From a bacterium (GTDB taxonomy: Bacteria > BMS3Abin14): 5,752 nucleotides of DNA. Below the pieces are notes generated by a model. It saw nothing but the letters and a program-made list of their open reading frames with translations, searched no databases and had not been told where the DNA came from. The translations under genes and the position numbers were made by a program. Below are positions 5,413 through 5,752 of this stretch, one piece after another (positions within the stretch are counted from its first letter, which is position 1; each line of letters starts with the position of its first letter). The stretch is taken from contig CP070682.1 of assembly GCA_020352595.1 (NCBI GenBank), positions 881,358 through 887,109 on the forward strand. The letters are read 5' to 3'.

Positions 5413-5752
5413 TCACTGATTCTTTTCTTCCTGACTCAGAGCGCCGTTGATGAACCGCGCGAGGCTGCTCACCAGGACCCCCCTCAGGGATTGTAAATTT
5501 GCGTCCACGTCCTCATCTTCGGAGGCGATGGCCGCAAAGGAGTAGTAGCCCGAGAGAAAACCCGCCACCGCGCAACCCATCCGACGCAGAAGGGGCTTAT
5601 CGAGGTCTTTCATGACCATGCCTTCCACAAGGGTCTCGATAGCCTCCAGGTACTCTATAAAGGGCAGTTCAAGGCCCGAATAGCCCTCCTTGAGCTTCAG
5701 GTCGGCGCGGCCCTGGTAATAGAGGACAAAATCCTCCCACCTGACCCTGAAA
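5413..5752 (-). CDS. Unrecognised protein, N-terminus beyond the right window edge
   Basis: The frame is open from the window edge to TGA at 5415-5413, giving 112 visible residues; the true start is outside. I do not recognise the family. The visible part is mostly helix-forming: an aromatic and charged stretch at the left (RVRWEDFVLYYQGRADL), a mildly hydrophobic Gly/Ala/aromatic segment (GCAVAGFLSGYYSFAAIAS) that could be a buried helix rather than a membrane span, an acidic patch (EDEDVD) and a polar tail (SQEEKNQ). In-frame GTG 5628 and the ATGs at 5619 and 5613 have no Shine-Dalgarno site and lie inside continuous coding sequence. An SD-like AAGGAGG at 5691-5685 encodes K-E-G and precedes no in-frame start. 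It ends 65 nt before the SpeD-like gene on the same strand, so it could be the first gene of the operon or an independent neighbour. Confidence 0.72.
   Translation of the reverse strand, partial: FRVRWEDFVLYYQGRADLKLKEGYSGLELPFIEYLEAIETLVEGMVMKDLDKPLLRRMGCAVAGFLSGYYSFAAIASEDEDVDANLQSLRGVLVSSLARFINGALSQEEKNQ

Overview
The window reads almost entirely on the minus strand. It is GC-rich coding DNA with short or overlapping gene junctions, Shine-Dalgarno sites and TGA/TAA stops, so it is bacterial. The degenerate 7-bp repeats in the one sizeable gap and the gene families are compatible with a delta-proteobacterium (Desulfobacterota-like), but no gene here fixes the taxonomy.

Layout, following transcription from right to left. 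(1) 5752-5413: 3' part of an unrecognised, mostly helical protein that enters from the right edge. (2) 5347-4943: a 134-residue SpeD-fold (AdoMet decarboxylase family) pyruvoyl decarboxylase. (3) 4940-4023: an acyltransferase of the GNAT/FemAB-like Acetyltransf_6 type. (4) 4011-2731: an ATP-grasp ligase interrupted by one in-frame amber codon at 3261-3259. (5) 2731-1442: a fold-type III PLP-dependent decarboxylase. (6) 1441-1157: a 285-bp gap filled with three degenerate heptamer arrays. (7) 1156-1: a GNAT-nitrilase fusion protein that runs off the left edge before its C-terminus.

Genes 2 to 5 are one transcription unit: the junctions are a 2-nt gap, an 11-nt gap and a 1-nt overlap. The set (a small pyruvoyl decarboxylase, an acyl/aminoacyl transferase, an ATP-dependent amide ligase and a PLP decarboxylase) looks like a compact pathway for a small amine or polyamine-amino-acid conjugate. 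No spermidine synthase lies in the window. The SpeD homologue keeps the catalytic Ser/Ser/His/Cys spacing but has lost the T-W-P-E segment that follows the active-site His in the family. That makes an amino acid (Arg or Orn) at least as likely a substrate as AdoMet. The downstream GNAT-amidase may serve the same pathway or be independent.

The most notable points are the uncharacterised operon, the altered SpeD homologue, the amber codon in an otherwise intact ATP-grasp gene (nonsense mutation, sequence error, or less likely UAG recoding), and the heptamer arrays, one of which supplies the stop codon of the PLP decarboxylase.
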